Source: Isoetes taiwanensis (lineage: Eukaryota > Streptophyta > Lycopodiopsida > Isoetales > Isoetaceae). From it: a DNA stretch of 64,000 nucleotides. Position numbers and translations under genes: made by a program. The notes under the pieces are model-generated. The model had not been told where the DNA came from, ran no database searches, and worked only from the letters and a program-made list of their open reading frames with translations. Every line of letters begins with the position of its first letter. Positions within the stretch are counted from its first letter, which is position 1. The DNA is taken from assembly GCA_021234155.1 (NCBI GenBank), contig JAJEKV010000060.1, positions 6,034,323 to 6,098,322 of the forward strand, given 5' to 3'. Below, in pieces: positions 31,453 through 41,539 of the stretch.

Positions 31453-32463
31453 ATGCCTGAAAAACTTTGCCATACCTAGCTCACAAAATAAATGGAGGCC
31501 TTACTTGCACAACCACAACGAAGCAAAGGAAGAAATGTCACCGTAGCTGCATTTTTGGGATCTCCTTTTCCACATTTTGATCCCTTCTTCCCCAATGTTT
31601 TGTTTTATGAAACCGGTCTTGTATCAAGTGCTTCACAGATCAACACGAGCTCCACTTGCTGTCCTCGTGCAGCCTCGAGCAGGAGCGACGAGCGAGCACC
31701 AGTTTCCCGGTTTCCACATGTGCTCAACTCGCCAGAACCCTGGCCGAGCATTTACAGGTAGTAGCCAGTTTTTAGCAGTCATCAGCATATGCTAGGTATA
31801 TGCCAGCATATACTTGAATATGCCCACATACCCACATAAACGAGGGTTTGCCCCCCTAGGGGCAACCCAAAAAAAATACCTGGGAGATTTGTTGGATGAG
31901 GAGAGTTCGATTCCATTTTGCTACAGGCGTTTGCAAAGCGAGAGTAAGGATTTGTCGGGCTGGAAAATGTATCAGGGTATATAAAGAGGCTCTAATAAAA
32001 TAATAGGAGCAGCACAACAGTAAAGGAATTGCAAAAAACTATAAACAAGCAGTATAAGAATATAAAAAGTTACAGAAAAGGGTTCTCACTTTCTTCTTAG
32101 GATGTACTTTCTGCTGGCTAACTCAAATTGAGCCAAAAGGTCGGCGCTGGATGCGTCGCGATCCGTCGACCACGCTGCAGTCATAAGATTGCTTGGGAAA
32201 TCCGGGAATGGATCGATCGCCAAGGAGGAAGGCCGCGAGGAGTAGAAAAACAGAGCGCTGAAGAAACATGGGAAGAGAAAGAGGAATAAAGGGAATAGGG
32301 GTCGCGGGGGAAGAGGAAGAGGGTGCAGTTATTTCTGGCTGCACCCTCGAACGTCGAAAAAGTGGCATTTATGACACTCCTCGAGTTACGTGTGGGGCAT
32401 GCCATCCGTGACCTGGATTGCTGACGTGGCCATGTCAGATGTCGCTGACGAAACGCCACGTCA
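31453..32463. other. No recognised gene; right end of nested element and flank
   Basis: 31665-31866 is the right inverted repeat of the nested element. 31867-32463 holds no supportable gene; it is GC-richer around 32120-32460. Confidence 0.5.
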
Positions 32464-32700
32464 GCATTTTAATGGTTTTCAATGGTTATAATGTTTTAAT
32501 GCTTTTTAATGGTTAATGTTAAATGTTTTAATGTTAAATGTTAATGTTAAATGTTTTAATGTTTTTAATGGTTATAAGGTTATAATGTTTTAATGCTTCT
32601 TAATGGTTAATGTTAGCCAATATTTCAATGGTTTTTAATGGTTATATGGTTTCTAATGGTTATATGGCTTTAGTGCTCTTTCATATATGGTTGTATATGG
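32464..32700 (+). repeat. AT-rich tandem repeat (TTTTAATGGTTA-type)
   Basis: About 230 bp of irregular repeats of AATGTTTTAATG and TTTTAATGGTTAT words. Copy at ~41282-41520. It lies directly upstream of the DUF7869-type coding region, possibly in an intron or promoter. Confidence 0.85.
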
Positions 32701-32724
32701 TTTTAATGTGTGCTCTTTCATTCA

Positions 32725-33380
32725 GGGAGCACGTCAGATGAGCAAAATGGAGCCAAGGGTTGGGAAGCCCAGCATAGGACATTGCCCTAGGCTCCAATGG
32801 AGGAAGATGGCCTGCCTATTGTTGCACCCTTGCAATGAGACTGTATTTGCAGAGGGCATCATAACTGCAGTTGATCCTTTTGATAGTGTGAATGATGAAA
32901 GGCTGGGAGATGATCATCTTGGAGTTGACATTGTGAAGCTTCTTATCCAACTTGATACAATCATGTCACAGGGAAGCTCTAGTGATTGCATTGTGTGCTC
33001 TGGGTTGTTGGAGTCCCAAACACAGTTGAGATGGCCAATTAGATATATTACACACAAGAGTGGTCAAAGTTTGGAAGGCCCTACTGAACAAGATACCCCA
33101 AGGCCCACCCCAGGCCATGTGGAAGATTTGGTTGTGGATGAGCATCCACTGATAACAAGGAAGAGGCGCTATGTTTTTCATAAAAGGCAGCCAAGGGTGC
33201 CCAAGAGGCCTAGAAGTGACAAATATTTAGAAAGGATGGAAAGTATGCCCCCAACCAAAGAAAACCTAGAGGCAATTAGGGGACAAGAGTGTTGCAACCT
33301 AGATTGCACAGTGCAGTACAGTGTGGATGACCTCGTGCAGATAAGGTCCCAATACATTGGACAGCTTCATAAAGATTAAG
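32725..33380 (+). pseudogene. DUF7869-type gene, 5' end only (copy 1, cut by duplication junction)
   Basis: A possible acceptor (TTCAG at ~32721-32725) precedes an open frame with a Met at 32738. It encodes ~213 residues: RKMACLLLHPCNETVFAEGI, LGVDIVKLLIQLDTIMSQGS, RWPIRYITHKSGQSLEG, a basic part with KRQPRVPKRPRSDKYLERM, and ECCNLDCTVQYSVDDLVQIR, ending QLHKD and a stop created by the junction at 33380. It is cleaner than copy 2, which has indels in the same region. Its own 3' part is missing, so it cannot make the full protein. Confidence 0.6.
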
Positions 33381-33416
33381 CCATTAATCTCCAACGTTCT
33401 CTCTATTACCCTGGGG

Positions 33417-33917
33417 TTTCTCGACTCCCGAGTCGAGAAAGTGAGAGGAGCATAAGCAAGGAGAAGATTCGAGGGACTTTCTCGACTCGCGAGTCGAGAA
33501 TACCCTCGGGAGAGGAGAGAACATAGTAGGAGAGTGAAGGCCAGAATGAAAGCACCGCTCATTCCCAAATCCTTCCTTGCCGCGCCTCTTCGAACGATGC
33601 AACTTAGAATAGAAACTAAGCGACATTGCCCGAAGAGGCGGTGGAAGAAAGGATGGGAAGGCTCGATGCTTTCAGTCGTCGACTATTAATCTCGAATGTT
33701 ACCGCCCCGGGGTTTCTCGACTCGCGAGTCGAGAAAGTCCCTTGAATGTTTAATTTTCTTTACTTCTCTGGGTTTTCTTGACTCGCGAGTCGAGAAAGCT
33801 CCACATCCTTTGATTTTCACGTGTTCCCACGGCTTTCGACTTCGAAGTCGAAACGCCAAAGAAAAAATCGAAAATGATAGGATGCTAGGGCTTTCTCGAC
33901 TCGCGAGTCGAGAAACC
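33417..33917. repeat. Palindrome cluster, second copy, left group
   Basis: Members at ~33417-33440, 33478-33500, 33714-33737, 33774-33798, 33834-33853 and 33894-33917. The fifth reads TTTCGACTTCGAAGTCGAAA, a perfect but shortened palindrome; its counterpart in copy 1 (17108-17131) is the 24-bp form. Confidence 0.9.
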
Positions 33918-33959
33918 GCCGAATCAGAGACAGTTATTTACCTTATGTAGCTGGCACTC

Positions 33960-34273
33960 GCTGCTATTGTGTTCTGGCAGTGGCTAATGCTGGCCAGCTC
34001 CGTTGCTGGCGTGTCCACTGAAAGAACTCTTTACTCTCACTTGGCATATCTATCCTTGATCCTTTCGCGCACCTCCTTCTCCGCTACAATACTTGCGCGC
34101 GCCCTCACCGAATCGCGACCATCTACAACCCGTAACCGGGCGTCTTTTCCCTTCAGGTCTTCCTCAGACTTCCAGCTAAACAACTCACCGGTCGATCTGC
34201 TGAAAGGTATGATATCCACAGGCATTGGATCTGCAACAGGATGTCGCACCATCAGGTTCAGAATCTCCAGCAT
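33960..34273 (-). pseudogene. DGQH exon, second copy
   Basis: Same exon as 17221-17560 with MVRHPVADPMPVDIIPFSRS and FSWKSEEDLKGK, but the motif reads VVDGRDSVRA and the frame then shifts (small indels around 34085-34125). Non-functional as read. Confidence 0.5.
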
Positions 34274-34525
34274 GTGTGATGTGTGAACAGTTCCGTGTTC
34301 TGGTCATGGAATGTTTGTCAGCTACTAGCGAACAATTTTAGATGTATTTTTTCTTGGAATGTTTTCCCTTCAGGTTAGAAGCATAGGGCTCCATCCAGTG
34401 CGAGTATCTGTTAGGCATACTAGTTGTGTATAGATCAGGCTAGGTCTAAGGCCCTGGAGATGCGATTCAAATGCATCCTCCTGTGGTTAGTCGGAGAGGC
34501 CTCCACCCAGTTGGAACCACTCCTC

Positions 34526-34970
34526 TTCGCAATATTTGAGGAAGATGGTTCGAAGGAGAGTGGCTCAGACAGGCTAGAGGCACTTGGGACTAAAAACAGG
34601 AGAATACAATCACTGTTGGGTTTTTTGTGAGACTAGCAGGTCTTCTCGGCTCACGAGTCGAGAAAAAGAGCCAGCGAAAGTCCTGGTAGTACTCCTGGAC
34701 TACTGGTGAAAGGCATTCTCGACTCTCGAGTCGAGTATGCAGACAACATTTCCCTGTGGTTAGTTGTAGAGGCCTCGACCCAGTCCGAGCCCCTCCCCTT
34801 CGCAATATTCGAGGAAGATGGTTCGAAGGAGAGTGGCTCTGACTGGATCGAGGCACCTGTGACCAGACACAGGAGAATTGGCCTGTGCTTAGACCCAGAG
34901 ACCTGCAGACAGTCAGGGCCACTTCCCTTCGCAATATTCGAGCAAGATAGTTTGAAGGAGAGTGGCTCTG
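34526..34970 (+). repeat. Complex tandem repeat, second copy (three units)
   Basis: Units begin near 34526, 34799 and 34928 with CTTCGCAATATTCGAG-like cores, as in 17803-18832. About 600 bp present in copy 1 are absent. Confidence 0.85.
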
Positions 34971-35312
34971 CAGGCACCTGTAGAATGCACTAGAGCCGGC
35001 ACGGGTGTGTGTGAGATTAGCGGGTGTTCTCGACAGGTTAGAGGCATTGGCTAGGTATGACATTCTCAACTCGCGAGTCGAGAATGCAAGAATGGCTGCA
35101 GAAGACTTTCTTTGGCTAGAAAGGAGTTGGGTAACTCTGTGCATTCTCGACTGGCGAGTCGGAAATCCCTCAACCAGCTAACAATCCAGAGTGTACACTC
35201 CCTGTTCTCGCCTCGCGAGGCGAGACATTCTCGCCTCGCGAGTCGAGAATAAGGCCTGTACTTTCTGGATTGTTGGCAAGCTGAGGGATTCCCGACTCGC
35301 CAGTCGAGAAAG
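34640..35312. repeat. Palindrome cluster, second copy, right group
   Basis: Members near 34640-34663, 34713-34737, 35061-35084, 35141-35163, 35206-35225, 35228-35250 and 35290-35312. The one at 35206-35225 reads TCTCGCCTCGCGAGGCGAGA, perfectly palindromic with matching changes in both arms; the copy-1 counterpart (~19064-19083) is decayed. Confidence 0.85.
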
Positions 35313-36091
35313 CCAGGTTCCCTTCTGCACCTCTCCTACAAAGGAGGATATGCTGTGAGTGAAATTTTCAATCTGTAAAGCAATTCCTATTTTAAGTTTC
35401 TGTAAAGCAATTTCATGCATAGTTATGTTCTTTTATGAATCATAGACAGAGAGCCCAAGACAAGTAAATACTACCATTGTTGTGAATTTCAGGGATATAA
35501 CAGAATCAGCATGCTGCTGGGATTTGCAGGTCTAACAAAGGATTTGACATTGAGGGAAATATATGTTATGGCTTTTCCATTTCCAGAGGTAGAATGTTTA
35601 GAGCATTTGTGGTTTCCATCAAAAATGTTATTTAGTGGCATTAATGATATTAAAGTGTGAAAATGCTTGTTGAATCTATGTATATCATATGAAAATTTGC
35701 TAGGGAATATTTATTTGTTGTTTTGTGGCTGCGGCAAAGTCCTAGGGGCTTCACAGAATTTCAGGTTCAAAAAATAATTTTTTCGATTCATTTAAAACTA
35801 GTGGGATAGAACGGTCGATCGAAAAAGAGGCGAATAAAGATTTATCCTATTCATTTTGATATAGGTCTGAACCAAAACTTTGATAGTCCTATTCATCTTA
35901 AATACTTTGCCATATTCATGCCAGGAACAGGAAGCATCCCCCTCCCCCCCCTCCCCCCCCCCAAAAAAAACCCCAAAACCAAAACAAACAAAATGAAAAA
36001 ACTGAGGAGTATTTCTTCATAAGCATGCTAGTGTAGATGTGGGAATTTTAGTTTAAAGAGTGCTTATTGGCTTACTTCCCCCTTTTTTTGA
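35313..36091. other. No recognised gene
   Basis: Counterpart of 19200-19955, including the C-rich tract at ~35937-35960. Confidence 0.5.
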
Positions 36092-37486
36092 GTTGCCCCT
36101 AAGGGGACAAACCCTTGTTGAGGTGGGTTTGTGGCATATTCTAGGTATATGCCAATATATATCCAGAATATGCCAATGACTGCTCCAAACCCATCATAGA
36201 CTGTAAAATGTAGGTTGCCCCTGTTGCTGGAGAGGGACTGTGGACCGAGAAAATGGTGCTCGCTCGTCGCTCCTTGCTCGAGGCTGCAGCATTGATGGAT
36301 GTCGCTCCAATGTTGGTCCGAATCTTGCATTTCCGGCTCTTATAATTGGAGCTTCTACAGTTAATGCAAGATTTGGAGCTTCCCAACTCCGGCACTTCCC
36401 TTATTTTTATTTATCTTCGGACCAGATTTGGCATTATGTTTTCTTCTCTAAATCCTTTGTTTCATTCATACCAAATTTGTCAGTTTATGAGCTTTTTGAC
36501 GGAATCTCCAGTTTTTCCCTTAGCCCAAATGCTTTGTCGTAAGAATGTTGCATCCTTTGAAGCACCAGTGTAACCGTTGTTGTTGTATGTTTTGTCGATT
36601 TCTCAGCAATGCTACACTCCGACGGATTGATGTGTATACCCGTTGAGAAGGGGGTTTCTTGAATTCCTGTTCAAGGCAAGAAAAGTTTCATCCACAGAGC
36701 TATTGCATTGGTAGAAAATATTGGGCGTTTTATTCCAGGACATCCCTATTGTATGGACACTGACATGAAAACAGAATGGCAGATGCAGATGGCATTGGAT
36801 AGTGTCTTGTTGAGCAAGTTTCTTAGGAAATTTATTTGATTGATATTCGTAGAATATCGGCTTCTCCTTGAAGGATTTGTACAATAGAATGCAAAAGCTT
36901 GTGCCTAAAGCTTTTTAGTCTGGTCTGCTTAATATTTTACAAGTGAAGATGCTCCAGAAGACCCAGCCAAACAATAAGATATTCGATTTGTGTTTGCAGG
37001 CTTCGATTTATGTTGGATACTTTCTGCTTGCCTAATAGCAAATCTTTATTCCGTATCATTGTACTCAATTCAGAAATTCGTGTGTTCTTTATTTTATAGG
37101 TTGCCAAACTCTTTGGTGCATTTTGAAGAGAAAGGTAGTTCATCCGCTACAAAGAATTTTGTTCCCAAATGTTCGTGGTTATGGATTTTCAGATAATCAT
37201 GACTTTGAACTATGATCCTCCCCGCCATGGAGGGCAACCCTCCGTCTTGGCGCAAAGACCTTGTTTTTAATGTTTTCTCATTTGTCTCTTGTTTCAAAGT
37301 CGGTTCAATTGCTTTCCTTTTGATTTGCTTTCTGTTTGTGCTTTCTTGTGTTTAGTTATTGTTTACTTGAATACCTTGTACAGGCATCAGTGTTCTTAGA
37401 TGCTAATAGTAGTGGTAAGCACCGGACTTAGGAATCCTGAGAGATAAGAGATAGGAAGAAAAGTATTGCATAACAGTAGCAGAACA

Positions 37487-38220
37487 TCACCATAAACCAT
37501 TCAACACATTTATAAGATGTTGTGCAGCTCGTTTTGCCTGCTCCACATTTGAGTACCTTCTGCATGCACCGAGCAAGGATGTCCATAGCATGACATAACA
37601 GTCAAATGGCATGCTATCAATCATGTCTTCTGCTGGACCAAGCAATGTCGCACGTCCAAGGAGATCGACCATGCAACCATATTGTTCCACGGTTGGAGTA
37701 AGAGAATTCATGTGACATAATGAAATAAAATAATGGTTACCCTCATCTAATAGACCAAATGGCTACATGCGAGAGAAAAACTAACAAAAGTGAACTTATC
37801 AGGCATCAATCCTTTTTCCAGCATTTTTTGAAATACGAGAAGGCCATCCCTACCCTGGCCATGTTGTGCATATCTGGAAATAAGTGTATTCCAAGGGACT
37901 AAATCTTCCATGTGTATTTTGTCAAAAATGCCCCATGCTTCATTCAAACTACCACATCTCTCGTACATGTTTAGAAGTGCATTTGCAACTGCAATATCAG
38001 ATTCAACACCCATGTCGACAATGTATCGATGTATCTCTTTGCCTTCCTCGACATCTCCCAGATTAGTACAAGCTTCTAAACAACTGATAAAGGAAACCTT
38101 GTTTGGCACAAAGCCATTCTTCATCATTTGTTGAAAGAACAGCAGAGCCTCCTCACCACACCCATTCTTGGTATACGCTGCAATCATAGACGTCCAGGCT
38201 ACCACATCTTTGCTAGGTTT
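37487..38220 (-). pseudogene. PPR protein fragment, copy 2, frameshifted
   Basis: Same PPR fragment as 21362-22096, but an indel near 37745-37770 (FVSFSLACSH instead of FVSFLSACSH) splits it into two frames, 37747-38205 and 37487-37711. Otherwise nearly identical. Confidence 0.8.
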
Positions 38221-38794
38221 AAGTCACATGATTGTACAAGTCATAAACATATTAGAGCATAAACCACAACATCATGTGCAGCAGAAGCAGAACCCTTGTA
38301 ATAGGATTGGATGTAAACACTGTTCTGGCGATACTGTGGTCTGCATCTAAAAGAATACTGGTTCCTGGTTCCTGCATCTAAAAAGTTCTGTTTCAATGCA
38401 AAGACTCTCCAACTTATGCGAAGTTGAGATATGAAACAGGACGAAGATGTTTTATTTTGTCCAAATTCCTCCCAAAACAGATAATCATCAACAACTCTTA
38501 TCATTCTTGTGCAAAGTCCAGTTTCTACCTGCCATCTATTTAAGGATAGGCCTTGAGGTATATACCTATTAAGGAGAATCTATAACACAAATAGTGGACA
38601 CGGATAAATATCAACCTTATTACCTTTGTTATTCTCCAAGCTGGCCTCACATAGAGATGGTTAATACCCAAAAGTGTTCGATCCACATATCCCACGGCAT
38701 TACATGCAGGCCCAAAATCTCCCCTTACTCCACATTTCACCTAAGGAAGTCGCCGTGAGAATTAATGAATTGCATCATATAAAAATTTGCTGCA

Positions 38795-38799
38795 GAAAG
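38795..38799. other. Empty insertion site of the LTR retrotransposon
   Basis: CTGCAGAAAGGGAGCC here corresponds to the two flanks of the retrotransposon in copy 1, with a single GAAAG. It fixes both the duplication length and the element's ends. Confidence 0.95.
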
Positions 38800-38800
38800 G

Positions 38801-40129
38801 GAGCCTAACCGTGATAGATTCGCTCCCACTGCAAGGAGGATGACCAATCATTATCTTTGTAAAGATCTTCCTTTCCAAAATGCTCTTATCCAGCCTGCTA
38901 TGATATTTCCTTTTGCCTGCAAATACCCTACTTATATCCCTGTCAGGCATAGCTCTTGCTTACAGAAGCCCGGTGAACCAAATAGAAAGAAGTCCTCCTC
39001 TCTCTCTAGGGTTTACAATCTCTCTCTAGCCCCGAAAACCCCAAACGCCCAAAAGGTGCTCTGCCTGCCTTTCTGAGTCCCCAAATTGGATTCTAAGCAC
39101 CTTCTAGGCAGCCAGAGACCCGTCCAACCTTGGCACCCTTTAACGTTGCCTTGTTCTCAGCATGGCCCGTAAGATCAAACGCATGGCCCGAGACCCGTGG
39201 GAGGAGAAGAATTTCATTCTACTGCTCGAGCCGTCCCCCGGCCCCGCCCTATGACCCCACGATTGTGCCCTACCTTCGGACAGCCCCATCATTTGGGCCC
39301 CAGCGCCCTCTTCTGGCACCACCAGTCCTCGATGCCTCTTTAGCTGCGTCTTTGGACATCCTTGATGCTCAGCTCCAGTGCTTGCCTCGGGGGGTACTTG
39401 ATGGGATCCAGTCCGGAGTGCCCATCGCCACTCTCATTGAGACATCTGCCGCCACCGGCGTCCGGGTCCTAAATTCTTAGAATTGCTTTCGGCCGGCATA
39501 CAGCCGGTTCAGTGGTGGGTCACCGCCAAGCCGCTGAGGCCCTCCCATGCACGCGAATGGTTGCGCTTATGACCGGGCCGACCAGCTCTCCATATGCAGA
39601 CAACCTCCTCCGGAGGATTTGCATGCCGTCTGTGCCGCGTCGAGGTCCCGCTCCCGATGTCCGGTATCGGCCACGAAGCTCCTCCACCGCCTTTCTCTGC
39701 GCAGATTGTGAGCCTTGCGAGATTCGGGATTTGACCCCCATAGAGCAAAGGCCCTCTTTTTGCTCGGAGATGCACATCCATGCCGACGGCATCCTTTCAA
39801 GATATAAATGGAGCAAAGACGTCCCGACCGCCCACGCCATCTCTTGGTTTGCTTTCAAAATGCTCTTTTCCAGTTGCACGCCTTGGCGACATGGCAATCA
39901 TTTGAAGGGGACCACCTTCTCAAGCAGAAGATTTGACTCCGTGCAGCTCTGCAGACGGAAAGAGGAATTGTGCCGGTCCGTGAGGCCCGCCTCGCAGCAG
40001 AAATGGGCAAAATGGTACGAGGGCGGTCGAGCTATCATTAGGGATCAATGGCTGACCGATCCCCGGGCGCCTTGGTCTAGCCCCGGGATTTTGAGTGATA
40101 ACGGGCTTTGTCCCCATGTTTTGTTGTAA
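38801..40129 (+). pseudogene. GC-rich gene of unknown function, copy 2
   Basis: Counterpart of 29970-31269. The frame 39130-39480 has YDPTIVPYLRTAPSFGP, then LDASLAASLDILDAQLQCLP, GVLDGIQSGVPIATLIETSA and a stop. The frame 39512-40129 has EMHIHADGILSRYKWSKD, ISWFAFKMLFSS, RFDSVQLCRRKEELCRSV and YEGGRAIIRDQWLTDP. Comparison of the two copies shows compensating frame changes, so neither copy is intact as read. No domain recognised; may be retroelement derived. Confidence 0.45.
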
Positions 40130-40275
40130 CGGGGCTTCGTCCCCATGTTTTGATTGGTTCTTGCTTGGGCTTCGGCCCACGGTTCTGGTGGGGCTTCCGC
40201 CCCTTTGTTTGTTCTCCGTCCCATAGCCCGGTTGGGCTCGTGGACGTTAAAATTCTCTTCCTTCCTTCCTTCCTT
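40100..40275 (+). repeat. Retroposon-like 3' tail ending in (TTCC)n, copy 2
   Basis: Same tail as 31255-31452 with TAGCCCGGTTGGGCTC and TTCCTTCCTTCCTT. Confidence 0.65.
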
Positions 40276-40686
40276 ATGCCTGAAAAACTTTGCCATACCT
40301 AGCTCACAAAATGGAGGCCTTACTTGCACAACCACAACGAAGCAAAGGAAGAAATGTCACCGTAGCTGCATTTTCGGGATCTCCTTTTCCACATTTTGAT
40401 CCCTTCTTCCCCAATGTTTTGTTTTATGAAACCGGTCTTGTATCAAGTGCTTCACAGATCAACACGAGCTCCACTTGCTGTTCTCGTGCAGCCTCGAGCA
40501 GGAGCGACGAGCGAGCACCGGTTTCCCGGTTTCCACATGTGCTCAACTTCGCCCGTAACCCCGCCGAGCATTTACTGTGTAGTAGCCGCTTTTAGCGGTC
40601 ATCGAGATATGCTAGGTATATGCCAGCATATACTTGAATATGCCCACATACCCACATAAACGAGGGTTTGCCCCCCTAGGGGCAAC

Positions 40687-41281
40687 CCAAAAAAAATACC
40701 TGGGAGATTTGTTGGATGAGGAGAGTTCGATTCCATTTTGCTACAGGCGTTTGCAAAGCGAGAGTAAGGATTTGTCGGGCTGGAAAATGTATCGGTATAT
40801 AAAGAGGCTCTAATAAAATAATAGGAGCAAAGACAACAAGAAAGGAATTGCAAAAACTATAAACAAGCAAGATAAGAATATAAAAGTTACGTAAAAGGGT
40901 TCTCACTTTCTTCTTAGGATGTACTTTCTCACCGGGCTAACTCAAATTGAGCCAAAAGGTCGGCGCTGGATGCGTCGCGATCCGTCGACCACGCTGCAGT
41001 CATAAGATTGCTTGGGAAATCCGGGAATGGATCGATCGCCAAGGAGGAAGGCCGCGAGGAGTAGAAAAACAGAGCCCGAAGAAAAACAGGGAAGAGAAAG
41101 AGGAATAAAGGGAATAGGGGTCGCGGGGAAGAGGAAGAGGGTGCGCTTATTTCCGGCCGCACCGAACGCCGAAAAAAGTGGCATTTATGACACTCCTCGA
41201 AGTTACGCGTGGGGCATGCCATCCGTGACTGGATTGGCCGACGTGGCCATGTCAGATGTCGCTGACGAAACGCCACGTCAG
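40687..41281. other. No recognised gene
   Basis: Counterpart of 31867-32463. It contains no supportable coding region. Confidence 0.5.
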
Positions 41282-41520
41282 CATTTTAATGGTTTTCAAT
41301 GGTTATAATGTTTTAATGCTTTTTAATGGTTAATGTTAAATGTTTTAATGTTAAATGTTAATGTTAAATGTTTTAATGTTTTTAATGGTTATAAGGTTAT
41401 AATGTTTTAATGCTTCTTAATGGTTAATGTTAGCCAATATTTCAATGGTTTTTAATGGTTATATGGTTTCTAATGGTTATATGGCTTTAGTGCTCTTTCA
41501 TATATGGTTGTATATGGTTT
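41282..41520 (+). repeat. AT-rich tandem repeat, copy 2
   Basis: Counterpart of 32464-32700, almost unchanged. Confidence 0.85.
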
Positions 41521-41539
41521 TAATGTGTGCTCTTTCATT

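Larger units (their letters stand above)
19956..31866. mobile_element. Nested inverted-repeat element carrying gene fragments, copy 1
   Basis: The ends at 19956-20160 and 31665-31866 are related inverted repeats: GTTGCCCCTAAGGGGGCAAA against GTTGCCCCTAGGGGGGCAAA, then GTATATGCCAA-type, CTCGCTCGTCGCTCC and CTCGAGGCTGCA blocks. Without the retrotransposon the element is ~4.9 kb; the copy at 36092-40686 is 4.6 kb. It carries a PPR gene fragment on the minus strand and a GC-rich gene on the plus strand. Long inverted repeats with captured fragments recall Pack-MULEs, but no 9-bp target duplication is visible. Confidence 0.55.
16656..33380. repeat. Tandem duplication, copy 1 (contains the retrotransposon)
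   Basis: The order of blocks from 16656 to 33380 is repeated from 33381 to ~42184: stem-loop repeat and palindromes, DGQH exon, complex tandem repeat, poly-C tract, inverted-repeat element with PPR fragment and GC-rich gene, AT-rich repeat, DUF7869-type 5' end. Copy 1 differs by holding a Ty3/gypsy element, an extra ~600 bp in the complex repeat (around 18240-18840) and a second copy of a ~246-bp unit near 22.4 kb. The junction at ~33380 joins the DUF7869-type coding sequence to palindrome-region DNA. Confidence 0.85.
36092..40686. mobile_element. Nested inverted-repeat element, copy 2 (without retrotransposon)
   Basis: Ends at 36092 and 40686 are the same inverted repeats as 19956 and 31866. 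It shows the pre-insertion structure: inverted repeat, minus-strand PPR fragment, GC-rich gene, (TTCC)n tail, inverted repeat. Confidence 0.55.
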
